Assembly: GCF_016718685.1 (NCBI RefSeq)
Contig: NZ_JADKCX010000022.1
Location: forward strand, 49,798-113,797
DNA from: Haliscomenobacter sp.
GTDB taxonomy: Bacteria; Bacteroidota; Bacteroidia; Chitinophagales; Saprospiraceae
Length of the DNA stretch: 64,000 nt
Direction of reading: 5' to 3'
In this document: one piece after another, positions 28,680-40,400 of the stretch
How the letters are laid out: each line of letters begins with the position of its first letter
Numbering within the stretch: position 1 is the stretch's first letter
The notes under the pieces: generated by a model
What the model saw: only the letters and a program-made list of their open reading frames with translations
What the model was told of the DNA's origin: nothing
The model's database searches: none
Translations under genes and position numbers: made by a program

Positions 28680-28781
28680 CTCCTTTAATTTAATCCACAC
28701 GCCAAAAAGGCGTAATTATGCCAATATGTGGTTCCCCGATTTATGTCTATTTTTCGCAGGAAACATAAACAAACCAAAATC

Positions 28782-30009
28782 ATGGATCGCAGATCGTTTA
28801 TTCAACAAGCAGGCCTGGCCGGGGCTGCGGTGTTGACCCCTCCTTATTTGATTCCCTCCCGTCCGGCCAAATACAAAACCGTGCTGATTGGCAGTTGTTG
28901 GTGGGGCCTCAACATCCTCCGCGAAGCCATCCGCAGCGGGCAAGTTACGGTAGCCGCGCTGTGTGATGTGGATGAAAATCAGCTCAATTTGCATCAAAAC
29001 CGAGCGCCCCGACATCGTGATCAACGCCACGCCCGACCATTGGCATGCCCTCATCGCCATCGAAGCCATGCAAAGCGGGGCGCACGTCTTTTTGGAAAAA
29101 CCCATCTCCCATACGGTCAAAGAAGGCTCCGCCATTGAAAAAGCTGCGCGTGATACCCAAAAAGTCTGTATCGTCGATTTTCACCGCCGCTACTCGCCTC
29201 ACAATGTCAGTGGTCAGGAGTTTTTGAAATCGGGCAAGGCAGGTAAAATTCACAGCGTCAAAGCTTTTGTGCACTACAACAACGGCATGGGCAAAAAAGA
29301 GGAAGAAAGTGCTCCTCCGGCTGGGCTGGACTGGGATTTCTACTGTGGCCCTGCGCCACTATCGACCTACAATCCCGGCATGCACCCACGTGGCTGGCGG
29401 CAATACACCCAATTTGCCAACGGCAACATCGGCGACTGGGGGCCACACTGGTTTGACCAAATCCTGTGGTGGACAGAGGAAAAAATGCCGCGCAAAATTT
29501 ACTCTACCCAAAAATCGGACATCCGCAACTCCCTGGCCAATGCCCCGGAGGAACAACGGGCAGTTTATGAATTTGAATCCTTTATTTGTACCTGGGAACA
29601 TACCCTGCTCAGCAACCACCCCGAACGCCAAGGCGAAAATGTAGGGGTCTATTTTCACGGCACGGAAGGGGTCTTCCACATGGGCTGGCAGCGGGGCTGG
29701 ACTTTTTACCCCAACGACACCAAAAAGGAAATCCTGCGCGAAGAAGCCAAAATGAATCAGCCCGATCAACAAAACATCGACCTGGTCTGGAATGATTTTA
29801 TGGCTTGTATTCCGACGGGCAAACGCCCATTTGCGGACATTGAACGCGGTCGGCATGCGACGAATATGGCGCTGCTGGGCAACCTTTCAGCTAAGTTGGG
29901 CCGCTCCATTGAGTGGGATCACGAGAAGGACATGATAGTGGGGGATAAGGCGGGGCAGCAGTTGATATCGGATAACGCCTTGATGTCCGGAAATAGGGGG
30001 GTAAGTTGA
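28782..30009 (+). pseudogene. Gfo/Idh/MocA family oxidoreductase, exported, with internal deletion/frameshift
   Basis: The start at 28782 (MDRRSFIQQAGLAGAAVLTP) gives a Tat-like signal with the twin arginine, common in exported Gfo/Idh proteins of Bacteroidota. The Rossmann fold begins TVLIGSCWWG. After CDVDENQL the reading is lost near 28985 and resumes one frame over with RPDIVINATPDHWHALIAIE. Compared with the family about 25 residues between these blocks are missing, so more than one base is gone. The rest (EKPISHTVKE, WGPHWFDQILWW) is intact. It probably oxidises or reduces a sugar derivative with NAD(P); the substrate is unknown. Confidence 0.8.
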
Positions 30010-30236
30010 ACTACGAGAGGGACATATTATTCAGCTTTTTCGGTAGGTTTTGATCACTGAAACCTCCCCCAAACCTTTCCCCCGGTTTTTATCCACCTCC
30101 CCACCCATCCCTTCTCAAGTATTTCAACCACGCAACTCTCACCTCCATTTCACCGCTTTTGGTTCGGCGCAGTGTAAGTAATTTCTCCGTTATTTTCCAC
30201 GCTTTTTGGTTGAATTTTAAATGCCCCGATGCTGCC

Positions 30237-30275
30237 AAAAAAAAATCTGTGAAAATCTGTGTAATCTGTGGTGAA
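30237..30275. repeat. single-arm CACAGATT-family repeat
   Basis: Three tandem units close to aaaatctgtg (aaaatctgtg aaaatctgtg taatctgtgg) and no complementary arm nearby. It is half of the element seen at 31554, 40704 and 23429. The flanking stretch 30010-30236 holds nothing I can identify. Confidence 0.6.
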
Positions 30276-30287
30276 AAAAAATCCGCT

Positions 30288-30781
30288 TTGTCTCAAAAAC
30301 GCATCCAGCTCAGCCTTTTTATTCATGAGTCCGCATCCGCATCCATCGAAACCATTCGCGCGGCATTCAATCCTGCGCAATACGCGCTTGATCCCGGCAC
30401 ACGTGACGCTGTGCCGAGAAGATGAACTTGAGCAAATGGAAAGAGTTGTGCACAACCCGCAACGATTAAATGGGGACTCCATCACGATTGATTTTGCCCG
30501 GTCGTCCGGTTTTCAGAAGGCAAAGGGCTTGATTCCGGCCTTGGCCCCAATGAATCCTTTCAACAATTGCGGGCAAACATTTTACAGGGCATCATCGAAC
30601 ATCCTCGTTACCCGAACCACACATCACCTTGATGCACCCCAGAAATGCGACATGTACCGATGAAATATTCGCAGAAATTGCCGCATACAACTTGCCCCGC
30701 AAAATAACCTTCAAAAAAATCAGCCTCATTGAGCAAGAAATTGAAATGAAGTGGTTTATTTTGGATGAATTTCACTTGTGA
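30288..30781 (+). pseudogene. 2'-5' RNA ligase/2H phosphoesterase-like protein, several frameshifts
   Basis: No single frame is long, but the three frames together spell a 2H phosphoesterase of about 165 residues. It begins KRIQLSLFIHESASASIETI, then YAL(I)PAHVTLCREDELEQM with the first HxT motif, later NPHITLMHPRNATCTDEIF with the second HxT motif, and ends KKISLIEQEIEMKWFILDEF and HL stop. Breaks: near 30393 (one extra base), near 30505-30550, and near 30622 (one C short before the second motif). The start codon is unclear; a TTG at 30288 is in frame. Such proteins act on 2',3'-cyclic or 2'-5' RNA ends, or related phosphoesters. Confidence 0.65.
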
Positions 30782-30841
30782 GCTTATTTAAATATTTTTG
30801 TTTTAGGCGAAAATATTTAAGCGCTTAAAAACACCTAACCA

Positions 30842-31553
30842 ATGAGCCTACTCATCGCCTCCATTACTCCGGTAATGATCTTTCTGTATCTGATCAATCG
30901 AAAAGATAAAGTACAGGAACCCAAAAAGTTATTGGCCAAATGTTTCTTTGGCGGGTTTTTATCCATCGCCTTGGCCTTGTTGATTGATGCACCGTTGACA
31001 CCCTTTGCAGACAGCATCAGCAGCCCCTTTTTACATGCTTTTATGATGCGTTCATCATCGCAGCGGGTCCCGAGGAATTGCCTAAGTTCCTCGTCTTGTA
31101 CCTGGCTGGTTTGGAAAAGTGCTGATTTCGATCAGCATTACGATGGGATCATTTATGCCGTATTTGTATCCCTGGTTTTGCTCTGGTGGGAAACATCCTG
31201 TACGTGATGGAAGGCGGAATGGGCGTGGCCGTGGCCAGAGCGGTGTTATCGGTTCCCCGGGCATGGCTTTTTGCGGTGCTGATGGGGTATTATTTTTCAC
31301 TGGCTAAGTTCCATGAGGGTACTGAAAAGAACAAGTTGCTGTTAAAAGCCTGTGGATGCCCATCCTGTTTCATGGACTGTATGATTTTGCCTTGTTTTAT
31401 ATGGAAGCGGAAGGACTTAGTCCCTGGATTTTGATCGCTCTGATGGTACTGTTTACTTACGTCGTGATCCGTTTGTGGCGGGTGGGTTTCATAAGATCAA
31501 ATTACATCTGCATAAGATCACATAGATTCAATACCGACAGTTTGTTTTTTTAA
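30842..31553 (+). pseudogene. PrsW-family intramembrane metalloprotease, several frameshifts
   Basis: Read across frames, this is a multi-helix membrane protein of about 235 codons. Helix 1 is SLLIASITPVMIFLYLI, followed by QEPKKLLAKCFFGGFLSIAL. The PrsW motifs appear in separate frames: an EE pair (AGPEELPKFLVLYLA), the Glu of the ENILYVMEGG helix, and the His of the MPILFHGLYDFALFY helix. Breaks: near 31045, 31110, 31180 and 31350. PrsW proteases cleave membrane-bound anti-sigma factors in Gram-positives; the role here is unknown. The end point at 31553 includes a tail of about 20 low-confidence residues running towards a repeat. Confidence 0.72.
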
Positions 31554-31634
31554 TTCACCACGGATTTCTGATACCCAGATAAACACGGATTTGGTGAGAA
31601 AAATCTGTGTTTATCTGGGTGAATCCGTGGTGAA
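31554..31634. repeat. CACAGATT-family inverted repeat between convergent genes
   Basis: The left arm ttcaccacggattt...ataaacacggattt and the right arm aaatctgtgtttatctgggt then gaatccgtggtgaa pair over about 34 bases with few mismatches. The right arm ends directly at the stop codon of the minus-strand gene (31635). Confidence 0.8.
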
Positions 31635-34410
31635 CTAAATACTCTCCTTCGGTTTCAGCGTTGCCAAATACTCCACCAAATCCACCAATTGTTGCTCCGT
31701 AAATCCACGGTGCAAACCCTCGGTCATCAAGGACATTGGCATTTCTTCCATTTTTTGTACATCCGCCAAGGGATAAGACCGCGAAGTGCCGCCCATGATG
31801 CGTAAAGTAAGTTCGCTGGCCGTTTTGCTTTCGATGATGCCCTGTACCGTAGAACCATCTTTGAGCGCTACATTGAACCCTTCATAGCCGTAGTTGATGC
31901 CTGAAGAAGGAAAAATAATCGCGTTGTACAAGGCACCTTTGTCCAATTTGGCGCCGATTTCGGTGAGTGCACCGAAGTTCACCCCATTGTTGCCATTTTA
32001 TGGCGCAAGTTGCACAATGCTGTCCAAAGACCGCCTTACCTGAAGCCACTTTGCCGCTGCGGCCTTCCAAAACCGCCACCGCAGGCAGGGCCTTGCCCGT
32101 TTCCTTTTGTTTTTGCGTCAACATTTCGCGGGATTTTTACGGACATCGGTGTTCCAGGCACCCGCCAAGGATACCAAACCTTGCATGGCCAATTCTTCCG
32201 GCACCTGTTTTTTTCAAACAGAGCCAACAGGTAAATTTGCCCGTCCCAGGTGCTGTTGAGGCAATTTAAGGCTGCCCGGCGTACCGCCAGGGAATTGTTC
32301 GCATCGCTCAGGTATTGCTGATAGACTTTAAACAAGCCGAGATTGTTTACCGGAGCCAAAGCGTACAAAATTTGCTGGGCTTTGGCGTCATCCGCTCTTG
32401 AGTTGTTGCAGCAGCAGGGCCATGCCTCCATTGGCAGCCCATTTCTGAGCGGATCGGTTTGAAAATGCAGGGCCCGGAAATATTGGCGCAGGTCGAAAGG
32501 TCTTACCTGAGGATCCTGGATCATCTCTTTCAACAAGGGCAGGGCGTCTTTGGAACGGCTACGCCAAACGATATTTTGCCCGCTGCATTGTTCCATTTGG
32601 TACCCACTTTGGCTTTCCAGGCCGCGAGGCGAGTATCAGCCTCCAGGTCGGAGCCAATGCCGAGCGCTTCCAGGTACCAACGGTCTTTGCCATCGTATTG
32701 GCTGGCGAGTTCAGCCCAAGCCTGATCCGCTTCAGGGCCTTGGCAAAAACGCAGGGTGATGGCCGCTTCGCGGCGCACTTGGGCGGAAGGATCACGAACA
32801 ACGGACTTGACCAATTGCGCCAATTGATTGGGCAATACCTGGCGAGCCAGGCGCAAACCCACGGTACGAATGTCCGCATCTTTGTCTTTTAGGGCGGCTT
32901 GTACATAAGTTTGGGCTTACCTTTCATTTTACCCAAAATCCACAAAGCACGGGCGCGTACGCGCGGGTTCTCGTCAGCCCACAGTTTTTTTAAGCCCGCT
33001 TCAGCGCTGCTGCCTTTGCTGCGCAAGGCATTGGCAGCTTTGGCCTGCACGGCAAGGTTGGGGTTTTGTAATGATTCGAGCAGTTGGTCCTCGGTCTCAA
33101 AACCGGCAATAGCTTCTGTTGGCAGGTATTTTTTTCCTTTTTTTCCCGCGCTGACGCGGAAAATACGGCCGCGTCCGGTATCGCCAAACTTGTGTCCACC
33201 CACGGCAGGATCGTACCAGTCGGAAATAAACACCGAACCATCAGGAGCTACGCACACATCCGAAGGCCGAAACCACTGGTCTTTACTTTTGACCAAATTG
33301 ACCACTTCCGCTTTGTAGCCCGCACCATCTACCTCGGCGGGATAGGCGCGGACCACGTTGTGGCCTGCTTCAGCATGCAGCGGTTGGTTCTGAAAAATTG
33401 GGGCAACATCTCGCCTTCGTACCGCCATGCCACAGGTGAACCTGAGCCCGTTTGCAAAGGTTAGGCACCACGCCGGGGTCGTTCAAATGCCAGTGGCGCT
33501 TGGGGATTTCGGTTCCAGGTTGATGCGGCGCTCGCCCCACCAGGCACCCGTCACCTGATCGGTGTAACCATAGTTGCCGTATTCCATGACGTAGTTGATG
33601 CGCACGCCCATGTTGCCATCGTCGTCATTATCGGATTGCCAAAGTGTACCGTAAGAGTCGGGAGCCACTTCATAGTTGTTGCGGAAGTTGTGCGCCAGTA
33701 CTTCGAGGTTGCTGCCATCGGGATCGTAGCGGTAACTACCATGCCTTGTCGGTAAGGCGTTCCCTTGTTGTTAACGGTATTGCCACTCATGTCAATCACG
33801 GGTTTACCGTGGCGATCCATGATTTGCTGGCCGTTATTGCCAAAATTGAAGTACAATTTGCCGTCAGCTCCCTGGATGAAAGAGTGGATGGCGTGGTCGG
33901 ATTGTTCACCGCCCAAGCCGGTAAAGAGGGTATCCTTGGTATCGGCTTTGTCATCACCATTGGTGTCCGATAAAAGGAATACGTATGGGCTGCAAGAAAC
34001 GATGGCGTGGTTGTCGGTGGCCCAAATGCCCAAGGCGGCATTGACATCGGTTCCCTGATAAAACACGGTACTTTTGTCGGCTTTGGCATCACCATCGGTA
34101 TCTTCCAGGATAAGGATGCGGTCACCTTTTTCTCTGGAGGGGTTTTCCGGGTTGTGGGTGTTGCGGTAGTTCAAGGCCTCACAAACCCAAACCCTGCCCC
34201 GTTCATCTACATGCAACTGGTGGGATTGATGAGCATGGGTTCGGAAGCAAACAACTGCACATCACAACCCTCGGCCACATCCATGCCATATACGGCATTT
34301 TCGGCCAGGCGTTTGGCAGGTTCTTCCAGTTTGTCGAAATCGATGGAAGGTTTTTGGGCGCACAGGCCACAAGTAGCACCAGTAAGGTGCAGAGGGAAAG
34401 GTGTTTTCAT
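31635..34410 (-). pseudogene. PVC-type heme-binding dehydrogenase-like lipoprotein, many frameshifts
   Basis: About 925 codons scattered over several frames. It starts MKTPFPL and, after an early shift, a lipobox-like LVACAPK. The N-terminal beta-propeller is marked by MHVDERGRVWVCEALNYRN, ILEDTDGDAKADKS and FFQNQPLHAEAGHNVVRAYP; a HEAT-repeat region follows (LQNPNLAVQAKAANALRSKG), and the C-terminal cytochrome domain begins FGQHCATC then, after a 2-base insertion, HKMATMGVNFG: a CxxCH heme site. The architecture matches the 'membrane-bound dehydrogenase / PVC heme-binding' family. At least eight lesions are visible. Substrate unknown; partners of the sugar oxidoreductase type are common in such clusters. 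Confidence 0.78.
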
Positions 34411-34679
34411 TTGCGATCTGATGTTACTGCGTTTGGCCGTAATTTTGGTCCAACACTGTCCAGTTCGCATAGCATGGCCAAATGGGTTCGTCTTTCAAGG
34501 AATCCTTTGCTCCGGCTTTGGCTTCTTTGGTGTGCCCAATCAAGGTTCCGTTTCAGCATTGGCGGCTATCACAAATTTTCTTCACTCTAAGAAACCATAG
34601 ACAGTTGCTAAGCAAATTCAATAAAGCTGTACAATTTTCAGTGTTTTCAATTAAAATCATTAAAAAAAAATCAGCTTTT
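34411..34679. other. intergenic stretch without a supported gene
   Basis: On the minus strand about 45 codons are open up to a TAA at 34426-34424, with no ATG and a stop just before them. This may be the remnant of a small gene or chance. An A/T-rich stretch (34650-34680) borders the next gene's stop. I see no repeat arm or RNA motif. Confidence 0.4.
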
Positions 34680-37313
34680 TTAACCCCTGGCTTTAAATCC
34701 AATGGTTTGCCGATTAAACGCAAAAGTGCTCTTGTCCAACTTGAACGTCTCCAGATCCTCCAAAGTCAGCAGGTTATTGGGCACATTTTTACGTTCTTCG
34801 GGGGGCAGTGCTGCCAGGCGCAAGTTTTGGTTTTTGAGTGCTTCATTCACCACATTGCGCACCGTACGGGCATTGCCAAAATATTTATCCCGACAATCGT
34901 AAAGGAAGGCCAGGTAACTTTTGAGGTATTCCTCGGCTTCGGGAGTTGGAATGAGTCCACTTTGATCCAGCATGCATCGCAATTTGCAACAGCTCATCCG
35001 GCATGTAATCTTCAAAGCGCAGCATTTTGTCAAAACGGCTGTTCAAACCCGGGTTGGCCTTGAGGAAAGTTTCCATGTTGTCGGTGTAACCCGCCACAAA
35101 CACAAAAAACTGTCCCCGCATGTCTTCCATCCGTTTCAGGAGGGTCTGGATGGCTTCATCACCAAAGTCGCCGTGTGCACCGCCCGTTTTGGCGGTAAGG
35201 GATAGCTTCGTCAATGAAGAGTACACCGCCCAGGGCTTCTTCGATCTTCTCGTTGGTTTTGATCGCGGTTTGCCTACCAAACCCGCTACCAAGCCCTGGC
35301 GGTCGGTTTCGACCATATGGCCGCGTTCAGGAGCATGCCCAGTGCCTTGTAAATTTTGGTCAAAATCCGCGCCACGGTCGTTTTGCCCGTGCCGGGATTG
35401 CCAATCAACACCGTATGGAGGAAGAAACTATTGAGTACATCTTTGCCCGTTTCGCGGTAAAAACGCACAAGGCGGACCATCTCATGGATTTGGGCCTTGA
35501 TTTTGTCCATACCAATCATGCGGTTCAACTCGTCTACCGATTCGCGCAGCAACACCTCATCGATGGGGATATTGGGCAGCGGGCGTAGGTTTTTGAGGTC
35601 GATTTTGGCAATGTCGGCCAATTCGAGCATTTCCAGGTTTTCGCGCGACAAAAGGCGTGGGTCTTCATTGCGCATGATCCGCAAGCCCAGGTTGATCTTG
35701 GCTTTTTCGATCAAGTCGTTCACAAAACGCGCGTTGCCGAAGGTGCGGTCGCGTTTGCGGTAGGCGTCGATGATGACTTCGTCAACCTTTTTTTCAGCCT
35801 CTTCGCCCAGTTTGACCCCTTTTTGTTTGCACACAAAGCGGGAAATTTGGGAGAGTTCCTGGGGCAGGTAATCGGCAAATTCAAAATTGAATTTGAAACG
35901 CGATTTCAGGCCGGGGTTTGAATCCAGAAACTGTTTCATTTCCTTGGGGTAACCCGCCACGATAATGGCCAAATCGCCAGCGCCGTTGGACATTTCCCGC
36001 ACCAGGATTTCAATCACTTCCCGACCAAAATCTTTGGTATCGTCGGTAGAGCGAGCCAGGGCGTAGGCCTCATCAATGAACAACACGCCACCCCGCGCTT
36101 TCTCGATGGCTTCTTTCACTTTGGGCGCGGTTTGTCCAATGTATTCTCCGACCAAATCTACCCGATCAACCTCGTGTACGTGCCCTTTGCTGAGCAGACC
36201 CATTTTGCGGTACAGCAAGCCCATCATTCCCGCAACGGTGGTTTTTCCCGTGCCTGGATTGCCGATGAACACGGAGTGAACATTGATGTTGTCACTTTCG
36301 TCGAAGCCGCGCTCTTTGCGCAACTGCAAAAATTTGATGTAATCGGCGTGGTTGCGCACTTGTTGCTTGATGTCGCTGAGGCCGATCAGGCTATCAAACG
36401 AGGTCATGGCATCGTCAAAACTCCCTCGATCATCCTGTTGAATACTTGGGATGATTTGTTGCCCCCGATCGGGTAACCATACCGGGGAGATACCTTCTAC
36501 AAAATCTTCGTCGATTTCAAAAGGAATAACGGCGATCAAACGATCCATAAATACCAGCTCGGCGGTATACCGATCTTTCCGCCACGAACCCTTCACATTT
36601 GAGCCCCAACCGGTGGTGATTTTTATGAATTCATCCTTTTTCTCCACCCGGTGTAGCCGAACTACTTGGCCTTTAAGCTCCCGCGCATCGTTGTAGAATT
36701 TGGCGAACAACTCACACTGCCAGGCTTTGGAGATATGCAGGTTTTGCAACATCACTTCAATGTAGATGTAGCGCGTTTCTTCACCGCTAAAGGATTTGTA
36801 GTAGACACGGTCCAATTCGGGGACATCGTCGTAAGGTCCTTCGTACAAGCGGAGCGAGTGAACCGATAGATAAGGGTTTTCGCCGGGCATAAAGTCCTGA
36901 CCAGCATCCTCAATGTAAAAATACTTGGTACCTACCTTTTCGCCCTCAATCCAGGCCTCCCAATAATAGGTCCCGTTCTTCCAGAAAGAGCCTTCGGTTT
37001 TATTGCCCCAACCCTCGCGGATGTAGACTACGTTATCGTATTTGCTCACTTTTTTCCGCAGGGGCAGATCACAAATCTCTTTTCGACCTTTTTTGAGCGA
37101 ATAACATTTGAGTTCTACATCGATCTCCCAGTCCTCAATGTCGAAATGTTTGTTGTAGAAAGAGAGTTCTGCATAGATGTAGGTAGTTTCCAAACGATCA
37201 AACACCTGCCGATACTTTTTCTTGTTATCGGCCAGCCACTCCGTAGAAGCATAAACCTTTAGTTCTTTGAATTTATGCCGCTTAAATCCTGGTTTTGAAA
37301 ATTCTTCCGTCAT
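34680..37313 (-). pseudogene. tandem CbbX/SpoVK-type AAA+ ATPase with duplicated N-terminal beta domain, frameshifted in the second AAA domain
   Basis: About 878 codons. Residues 40-150 and 180-290 are two copies of one beta-rich domain: compare REGWGNKTEGSFWKNGTYYW with TTGWGSNVKGSWRKDRYTAE, each preceded by YIY.E. Two CbbX-like AAA+ domains follow. AAA1 (about 330-560): SVFIGNPGTGKTTVAGMMG, GGVLFIDEAYAL. AAA2: TVLIGNPGTGKTTVARIL, then in other frames FIDEAYSL-like sequence and FGNARTVRNVVNEA. Breaks near 35305, 35205 and 34970. CbbX relatives remodel Rubisco or serve secretion and sporulation; here no such partner is near. It is divergent from a Clp-like AAA+ gene across 110 bases. Confidence 0.78.
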
Positions 37314-37423
37314 AACATCTTTCAGGGTTCATGATACACAGAACAACAAGTTTTTTGTTTTCGCTCTGCTAATATGCTGCTTTTTGTACAAATTCTTTAA
37401 CTTTCTTGCATTAAACTCTTCTA

Positions 37424-40400
37424 ATGTCCCAGCAAGAATTTAAAATACCAACCTTAGTACAACACATTCAAGTAGATGGAAGGCCGTACTTCAGCCTAAG
37501 GCCCTTGTTTTGGCCGGGTCCAATCTCCATCCACCGCAGGTATCAGGAGGCCGTAGCTGGCTATCGCAAGGAAGTTCGGCACCACCTTTCCTCCTATCCC
37601 ATCAGTCGATACACCCTTGACCAGACCCTTTGGTTGATCTTTCAACCCAAACCCGTTTTTCAAAAAAGAAAATTGCAATTTTCTTTAGGCAAACATCAGG
37701 TTGATGGGCTTTTTTTGGTGATTCAATTCGAAATAAACGGATTGCTGGTGATTTATCTCCCAGGGTTTAACAATTCTATGCTGTTTCAATCCAATGAAGA
37801 AACACCTATCAGTGACCTTGAGTTGGAAAAGACGATAAAAAAATTGTTGCTAAAAGAACGTGAATACCAGGGTACAGAGTTCCAACCAGAAGAATATTAT
37901 GCCAACCGCCGCGATTATTTGGTGGATGTACCCGTAAAAGTAGACCTAAAGTTTTCGCCGAACCGCTTTGTGGAAGTCCAGGATGCCCATCCTTTTTTCC
38001 GCTTTTTTCAGGAAACTGAATTTGATGGTGCCGAGGAAGCCGCCAAAACGGGTAACGATCTCAATGAAAGTTTCCCGCATGCCCTGCAAAAAACCTTTTT
38101 TCGCGATGAGTTGGCTGCTGAAGTGTACGATTTGATGTACCAACGTGATCCCATCCCTTTTGTATTGGTAGGGCCTGAAGGCGTGGGTCGGCACAACCTC
38201 ATTTCCAATGCTGTTTTCCACTATTTGTCGGAGCGACAAGACAGTGAAAAAGAATTGCCGATCAGTGTATGGGCACTGGATCCCAACCGCATCATCAGTG
38301 GAATGTCGATCGTAGGGCAATGGCAGAAAAGAATGGAGGCGATTATCCAGTACCTGATCAAGCCCAAAACAGGACACAAACTACTGATTGACAATCCAGT
38401 GGCCTTGTTGCGCATTGGCAAGTCGTCACAAAACGACATGACCCTCAGCGATGTGCTCAAACCCTATCTGGAAAAACGCAGCTTACAAACCATCCTCATT
38501 GCCACGCCCCAGGAATGGCAATTGATCCAGGAAAAAGATCGCCCATTTAGTGATTTGTTTCAGGTCATTCGGGTATATGAACCCGACTCAAATACGGCGT
38601 TAAAAATCATCCTGGAACAACGCAAAATACTGGAGCAAGAAAACGGTTTGCGCATCTCCATTTCCGCCATCAGTCAGTTGATGTACGTGCACCGCATTTT
38701 TCAATCCAATAAGGCCCTTCCTGGTGCCGTCATCCGCTTGTTGCGTCAGATGGCCATCAAACACCGTTATGGCATGGTGGATGCCCAAAATGTGCGCGAA
38801 GAATTTGGCATGGTGACAGGACTGCGCGAAGAAATTTTCAGCGCCGGGTATTGGTTTGAAAAAAATGAGGTGGTCAATAGTTTGCAACGCGATTTGATTG
38901 GGCAAAAAGAAGCCGCTTTTGCCCTCAACAACGTCATTCAGTTGTACAAAGCCAAACTCAATAACCCACGCAGGCCCATCAGTTCGTTGATGTTCATTGG
39001 TCCCACCGGGGTGGGTAAAACGCACGCTGCCAAAATATTGACCCGGTATTTGACGGGCAATGAAGAAGCATTGGTGCGTTTTGATATGAATGAATACCTC
39101 GACCCTTATGCCATCGACCGGCTCATTGGCGACGAATACAATCCTGAGGGGCAACTGACTGGAAAAATCCGCTACCGTCCGTTTAGTGTACTGTTGTTGG
39201 ATGAAATTGAAAAAGCGCACCCAAAGGTACACGACCTGTTTTTGCAATTGCTGGACGACGGTCGTTTGACCGACCGTCTGGGGCGCACCGTCGATTTTAC
39301 CAATAGCATCATCATCATGACCTCCAATGTAGGGGCCGATGACAACCGTTTTCGCATCTCTTTGGGCAACGACCGCGAGCACCAAAGCCAGGCCCAGGTT
39401 TATCGGGGTGCCCTGGAAAAACAGTTTCGCCCCGAATTCGTCAACCGCATTGAACAAATTGTCATTTTCCGACCGCTGGAGCGGGAGCATATTTTGGGCA
39501 TTTCCCGTTTACAAATCAAAGAGTTGTTGCAAAGGGATGGCTTCGTGCGCCGCACCACCATCCTGAACATTCAAAAAGAAGCCCTGGAATGGGTAGCCAA
39601 CCGGGGTTATGATCCCGACATGGGCGGCAGGGCGCTGCGTCGTCAAATTGAACGTGACCTGACCAGTCTTTCGGCCGATCAGTTGTTAAAAATCCGCACC
39701 CCGGGACCGATCATCCTCGATATTCATTTGGATGATGATCGTTTGATTCCAAGTATTTTCCCACTTGAGTTTGTATCTCCCAGCGGTGAAACGTATTTGC
39801 CCAAACCACCCAAACCCGAAAGTGGAGGAAGTTTTTACCGTCGTTTGTTGAAATTGGTAGAAGAACTGAACGAAGAAGTGAGCAATCGGGATACGCCCAG
39901 TGGTTATTATGAGCACCGCAGCATTCAGGAGGACTGGCATTATTACCATTTCATTACCCGCCTGGACGAAATGAAAGAAGACATTGCCACCATCATGATC
40001 GCGTTCAACAACAACAATTTTGTACGCAACTTGCCTACCCCCATGCGCCTGAAACAGTCCGAACTGTTTCGCAATCGGGGCAATGCCCGCAATGCACAAT
40101 CGTTGGAAGACGTTAAAGCCCGTTTGTTCCATGATGCGGCACTCAAGGAAGTCAGTGAAACCTACCAGTTTGCCAATGGGGTCTACGACGCCATGGATAC
40201 CGAATTTGTAGACCATTACCTTAATGTAGCCCTGCTGCGTCTGGCTGGCCGGGCTTTCCTACGTGGAGAACTGGATAAAGTGGAGATCAAAATGGAATCA
40301 TTGGTAGCTGGTCAGGGGCAACGCGAAATCGAATACCTGGCGGGGCGTTATCAAGCGCTGTTTAAACACCTGAACATCGAAATCGATTATTACCCCGAAG

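Noticed and set aside
38600..39490. 296-codon minus-strand reading frame opposite the Clp-like ATPase
   Set aside because: Antisense shadow of the Walker-motif region of an intact AAA+ gene.
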